Of a stretch of DNA of 64,000 bases, positions 61,141 to 64,000 are shown one piece after another. Numbering within the stretch: the first letter of the stretch is position 1; every line of letters begins with the position of its first letter. The translations under genes were made by a program, and so were the position numbers. Location of the stretch: positions 1,178,001 to 1,242,000 of the forward strand of contig OZ253669.1 of the NCBI GenBank assembly GCA_965263375.1. The letters run 5' to 3'. A model generated the notes under the pieces. The model had not been told where the DNA came from. It saw nothing but the letters and a program-made list of their open reading frames with translations, and made no database searches. The DNA comes from JAJFFW01 sp965263375 (GTDB lineage: Bacteria; Pseudomonadota; Alphaproteobacteria; Caulobacterales; Parvularculaceae).

Positions 61141-61830
61141 ATGAGCTCGTTTTTGCATAAAAATATCGCACAGACGCAGCCAATGGCTTTGCAAAATCAG
61201 TGTGGTTTTAGCCTCATTGAAGTGATGCTGGCTTTATTAATTTTCGCTTTTGTGGCTGGCATTGGCGCCTACGCTTTGCGCATCGGCATCGATTCTCACG
61301 CGCGCATTGAAGTTGCAGAGCAACATGCGCGGCAAGTAGACTTAATGCGTACTATGATCAAACGTGATTTGTTGCAAATTGCATCGCGCCCAGTTCGTGA
61401 TGAATTTGGCTTGGCGCAGCCGCGTATATTTTATGGCGGCGATTCTCATCCAGATGGCCTTGAGCAGGATGGTGAGATTTTGCTTATGTCTTTTGTGCGC
61501 CATGGCTGGGTAAATCCGGATGCGATTGAGCCTCGGTCGAGCTTGCAATATGTGCAATACGTCGCACGTGACGGCGCTCTTATACGGCGGGTGCGTCCTT
61601 TTTTAGATGATGCACGCGGGCAAGAACGAGCGGAACGGGTTCTGTTTGAAAACGCAAACTTTATTGGGGCTAACTTTTTGCGCGGCGAGCGGCGCGGTCA
61701 ACTTGATTGGGTGGCGGCTTGGCCGACCGGGGGCACGCAGAAAATTCCAAGAGCAGTGCAATTGCTTTTGAACGATGACCGTTTGGGCGAGGTTGAATAC
61801 CTTTTTTGGGTCGGCGAGATTAAAGCATGA
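61141..61830 (+). CDS. gspJ: T2SS minor pseudopilin GspJ
   Basis: 229 residues. Prepilin site QCG-FSLIEVMLALLIFAFV; then RTMIKRDLLQIASRPVRDEFG and PRAVQLLLNDDRLGEVEYLF, the GspJ pattern. It starts 3 bp after gspI and overlaps gspK by 4 bp. Confidence 0.9.
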   Translation: MSSFLHKNIAQTQPMALQNQCGFSLIEVMLALLIFAFVAGIGAYALRIGIDSHARIEVAEQHARQVDLMRTMIKRDLLQIASRPVRDEFGLAQPRIFYGGDSHPDGLEQDGEILLMSFVRHGWVNPDAIEPRSSLQYVQYVARDGALIRRVRPFLDDARGQERAERVLFENANFIGANFLRGERRGQLDWVAAWPTGGTQKIPRAVQLLLNDDRLGEVEYLFWVGEIKA

Positions 61831-62855
61831 AACGTGGGGCATTAAATCAAGTTCAGGGTGGCTTTATACGGTCCCAAAAGGGCGCTGCACTGCTTAGCGC
61901 CTTATTCCTCACCGTCATTTTGAGTTTTTTGGCCCTGTCGCTATCACAATTAGGCAGCCGTTCTGCTGCGCGCGCGATCACCTCGCGCAGTGTGTCGGAA
62001 ACCTATTGGCGCGCCATCGGTGTCGAAACCCTTGCAAAGACGGTGATTATGGAAGCGGTTCGTGCGCAAGATAACTATTTAAGCAGCGAAAACCCTCTAT
62101 TTGCGCAAGTTTATGAATTGCCGATGGAAGGTGCGAGCGCCAATATCGCTTTTGCCGATCAAACACGCTGCCTTAATTTGAATAGTTTTTCTGTGGCCAC
62201 GGAAAGTTCAAACCGCTCCCCTTTAAACACGGCGGCGCGCGATGAGTTGATTGCCTATGCTGAGCCGTTTGGCGTCAGCCCGACAAATGCAGCGCGCATG
62301 GCGTCTGTGATTGCTGATTGGGTGGACGCAGATAGTTTCCAAGAAGCTGGAGGGGCGGAGGACGGTGTGTATACGGCTCTTCCAACACCATACCGTACTG
62401 GCGGTGTGTTACTGGCGGATGTTAGTGAAATCCGTGCGATGCTTGAGGTGGAAGCGGAACTCTATCGGCAATTGTCGCCGCTTCTTTGCGCGCGCCCCCA
62501 ACGTGAGCCCTTAAAGGTTAACGTGAATATGCTGACGGGCACTGATGCGCCGCTTGTTTCTGCGATTTTTGGGGAAGCGATGAACGGCTTTGAAGCCGAA
62601 GAGCTTATTGCATCGATCCCCCCAGGGGGGTATTCGGTGTTGGCTGATTTTATTTCTGCCCCATCGGTGCGAGCGATGGAAGATAGGATCGATGTGAACA
62701 CGTTAATAGAAGAGCGATTTGACGTTTCTTCTTCTTATATTGCAATGCGGGGCGTCATTGACGCTGACGAGGGAGCCCTTGAATTAACCATTCTTTTTAA
62801 GGTGGAAGGAGAGGATGTTGAGGTAATCTCTCGGCGTATAGGTAGGCGAACATGA
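61827..62855 (+). CDS. gspK: T2SS minor pseudopilin GspK
   Basis: 342 residues. Prepilin site QKG-AALLSALFLTVILSFLA lacks Glu at +5, as is characteristic of GspK, the outermost tip subunit. The large periplasmic head has LNLNSF, a helix-hairpin region (IADWVDADSFQEAGGAEDGVY) and VNVNMLTGTDAPLVSAIF. It overlaps its neighbours by 4 bp on each side. Confidence 0.92.
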   Translation: MKRGALNQVQGGFIRSQKGAALLSALFLTVILSFLALSLSQLGSRSAARAITSRSVSETYWRAIGVETLAKTVIMEAVRAQDNYLSSENPLFAQVYELPMEGASANIAFADQTRCLNLNSFSVATESSNRSPLNTAARDELIAYAEPFGVSPTNAARMASVIADWVDADSFQEAGGAEDGVYTALPTPYRTGGVLLADVSEIRAMLEVEAELYRQLSPLLCARPQREPLKVNVNMLTGTDAPLVSAIFGEAMNGFEAEELIASIPPGGYSVLADFISAPSVRAMEDRIDVNTLIEERFDVSSSYIAMRGVIDADEGALELTILFKVEGEDVEVISRRIGRRT

Positions 62856-64000
62856 CTAGGCGGTTATTGATATTTTTAGGACAGTCGCTCCATGCGCCCA
62901 TTAATTGGGGCGTAGTCGACGAATTGCGCCTTGTCGAACACCGCCGACTGGATGACGCGTCGTTGATAGGGGATCTTATCTCTGTCGTTGATAAAGTTGA
63001 TCAAACCATCGCTATTTTACCCGGGGAGCAAGCGTGTTTGCAGCATATGGCGGCGCCGCCAAAATCATCTGCAAAATTTAAGGCCGCGGTCAGCCTGCTT
63101 TTAGAGGATCAACTTAGTGAGCCGATTGAGAAGATGCATATCGTCACGCAAAGTTTGGCCAAGAACAGTCTTTCTGCGCACGGCCTCTCGAAAAATAGTG
63201 ATGGCGCCCCGAGCGGGCGAGCGCTTGGCGTCAGTAAAACCTTGATGGATGAATGGCGTAAGGCATTTGAAGAAGCATCGTTAACGCCGGACCTGTTTAC
63301 CGTCGATACGGCCATCATGGTGGGGGTTGATGGGGTTGTCGTTTTACGCGATGGCGCCCGGACCTTGCTGGCGGCGAATGATGTTGCTTATGCTTGTGAA
63401 AATGCGCTTTTTGATCAATTAGAGCATCCCGCTCTTACTCCTCCGGCTGGCCGAACCCGCGCCTTTATAGGCGAGAGCGAAGGCGCCCCAGCGTACTTGT
63501 CGGGCGATGATTTTGAATGGTTAGGCCCCCTTAGCGAACAGCAACGCTTTGAGTTTTTTGCGCGTAAAATCGACGCTTCTACGCCAATCAATTTGCTTCA
63601 AGGCGCTTATCGGGTCCAGCGCGCTTTGAATATAGATCTTTCACCTTGGCGGCGTAGCGGTGTCATCGCCGCCTGCCTTGTCGGCATGATTATTGCATCG
63701 ATGGTTGCTGAGGCCTGGCAGCATGATCGGGTAAGGGCGCGGTGGATTAAATTGACCCAAACCCTGCATACTGAGACGTTTCCAGAGGCGGCAAGCACTG
63801 ACCCTGTCACGCATGCACGGCGTGTTTTAGGGCAGGGGGCGGATAATGTTTCTTATCTTGCGACCATAGGACAATTTGCTAATGCGGCTGATGGACAAGA
63901 TGGATTTGAGATTGAGCGAATATCTTTTGATCGCAATCGTGGGCGTTTTTCTGTCAGTGTACGAAGTAAGACCGATGCAGCGATAGAAGGGTTTCGCGAG
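62852..64000 (+). CDS. gspL: T2SS inner-membrane protein GspL, partial at window edge
   Basis: 383 residues to the window end without a stop. A cytoplasmic actin-like domain (about 1-265) is followed by one membrane helix (RSGVIAACLVGMIIASMVAE, about 270-290) and the start of a periplasmic ferredoxin-like domain. GspL binds GspE and GspM. The remaining genes (gspM, perhaps gspN) should lie just beyond. Confidence 0.9.
   Translation, partial: MTRRLLIFLGQSLHAPINWGVVDELRLVEHRRLDDASLIGDLISVVDKVDQTIAILPGEQACLQHMAAPPKSSAKFKAAVSLLLEDQLSEPIEKMHIVTQSLAKNSLSAHGLSKNSDGAPSGRALGVSKTLMDEWRKAFEEASLTPDLFTVDTAIMVGVDGVVVLRDGARTLLAANDVAYACENALFDQLEHPALTPPAGRTRAFIGESEGAPAYLSGDDFEWLGPLSEQQRFEFFARKIDASTPINLLQGAYRVQRALNIDLSPWRRSGVIAACLVGMIIASMVAEAWQHDRVRARWIKLTQTLHTETFPEAASTDPVTHARRVLGQGADNVSYLATIGQFANAADGQDGFEIERISFDRNRGRFSVSVRSKTDAAIEGFRE

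Overview
The window is a chromosomal segment of a Gram-negative alphaproteobacterium. The evidence is the ChvI/ChvG two-component pair, the xseB-dxs-tlyA order, the rpmH-rnpA-yidC-yihA block, a TTAA-N7-TTAA (CtrA-type) site and an ATAAAGA/TCTTTAT palindrome upstream of ahcY. TonB, a TonB-dependent receptor and a type II secretion system (T2SS) show an outer membrane. GC looks close to 50 % by eye. I cannot place it below class, although a CtrA-type lineage such as Caulobacterales, Hyphomonadaceae or Parvularculales fits.

Layout. 1-5.3 kb: surface-polysaccharide genes (partial flippase, asparagine-synthetase-like protein, MBOAT O-acyltransferase with SGNH partner), closed by tRNA-Arg(ACG). 5.7-12.8 kb: P1-family peptidase, lipoprotein gamma-glutamyltransferase, orphan histidine kinase, MerA-like flavoprotein paired with a TVP38 membrane protein. 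13-17.2 kb: rpmH-rnpA-yidC-yihA and xerC. 17.2-22.6 kb: sodium:alanine symporter (frameshifted), ArsC-like protein, mnmC, lytic transglycosylase. 22.8-30.2 kb: one rightward run with a deacetylase-family protein, histidine phosphatase, xseB, dxs, tlyA, an RNA methyltransferase and a second methyltransferase, ending in a clear terminator. 30.3-34.7 kb: small secreted ORF, tonB, DoxX-like gene (frameshifted), two membrane proteins, ahcY. 35-42.7 kb: GAF-PAS-GGDEF-EAL protein next to a BLUF photoreceptor, two SDR proteins, a DsbA-fold isomerase, thpR, a low-molecular-weight phosphatase and a sirtuin. 42.7-43.2 kb: an mRNA-like locus with a 25-residue ORF, a 12-nt Shine-Dalgarno sequence and its own terminator. 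43.4-47.2 kb: phhB, chvI-chvG, enoyl-CoA hydratase.

47.2-64 kb is the most interesting part: a T2SS locus. The prepilin peptidase gspO lies divergent to a 916-residue, internally duplicated lipoprotein of probable beta-helix fold, then a TonB-dependent receptor, then gspC-D-E-F-G-H-I-J-K-L in one dense operon that runs off the window. A PhoB-box-like array precedes the lipoprotein gene. I infer a phosphate-responsive surface uptake module in which the T2SS exports the lipoprotein to the cell surface, where it works with the receptor and TonB.

Three conserved genes (symporter, DoxX-like, gspD), and possibly a fourth small ORF, each carry one single-base indel whose correction restores a full-length protein. 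This pattern suggests sequence or assembly errors more than gene decay. I saw no CRISPR array, prophage or intact insertion sequence.
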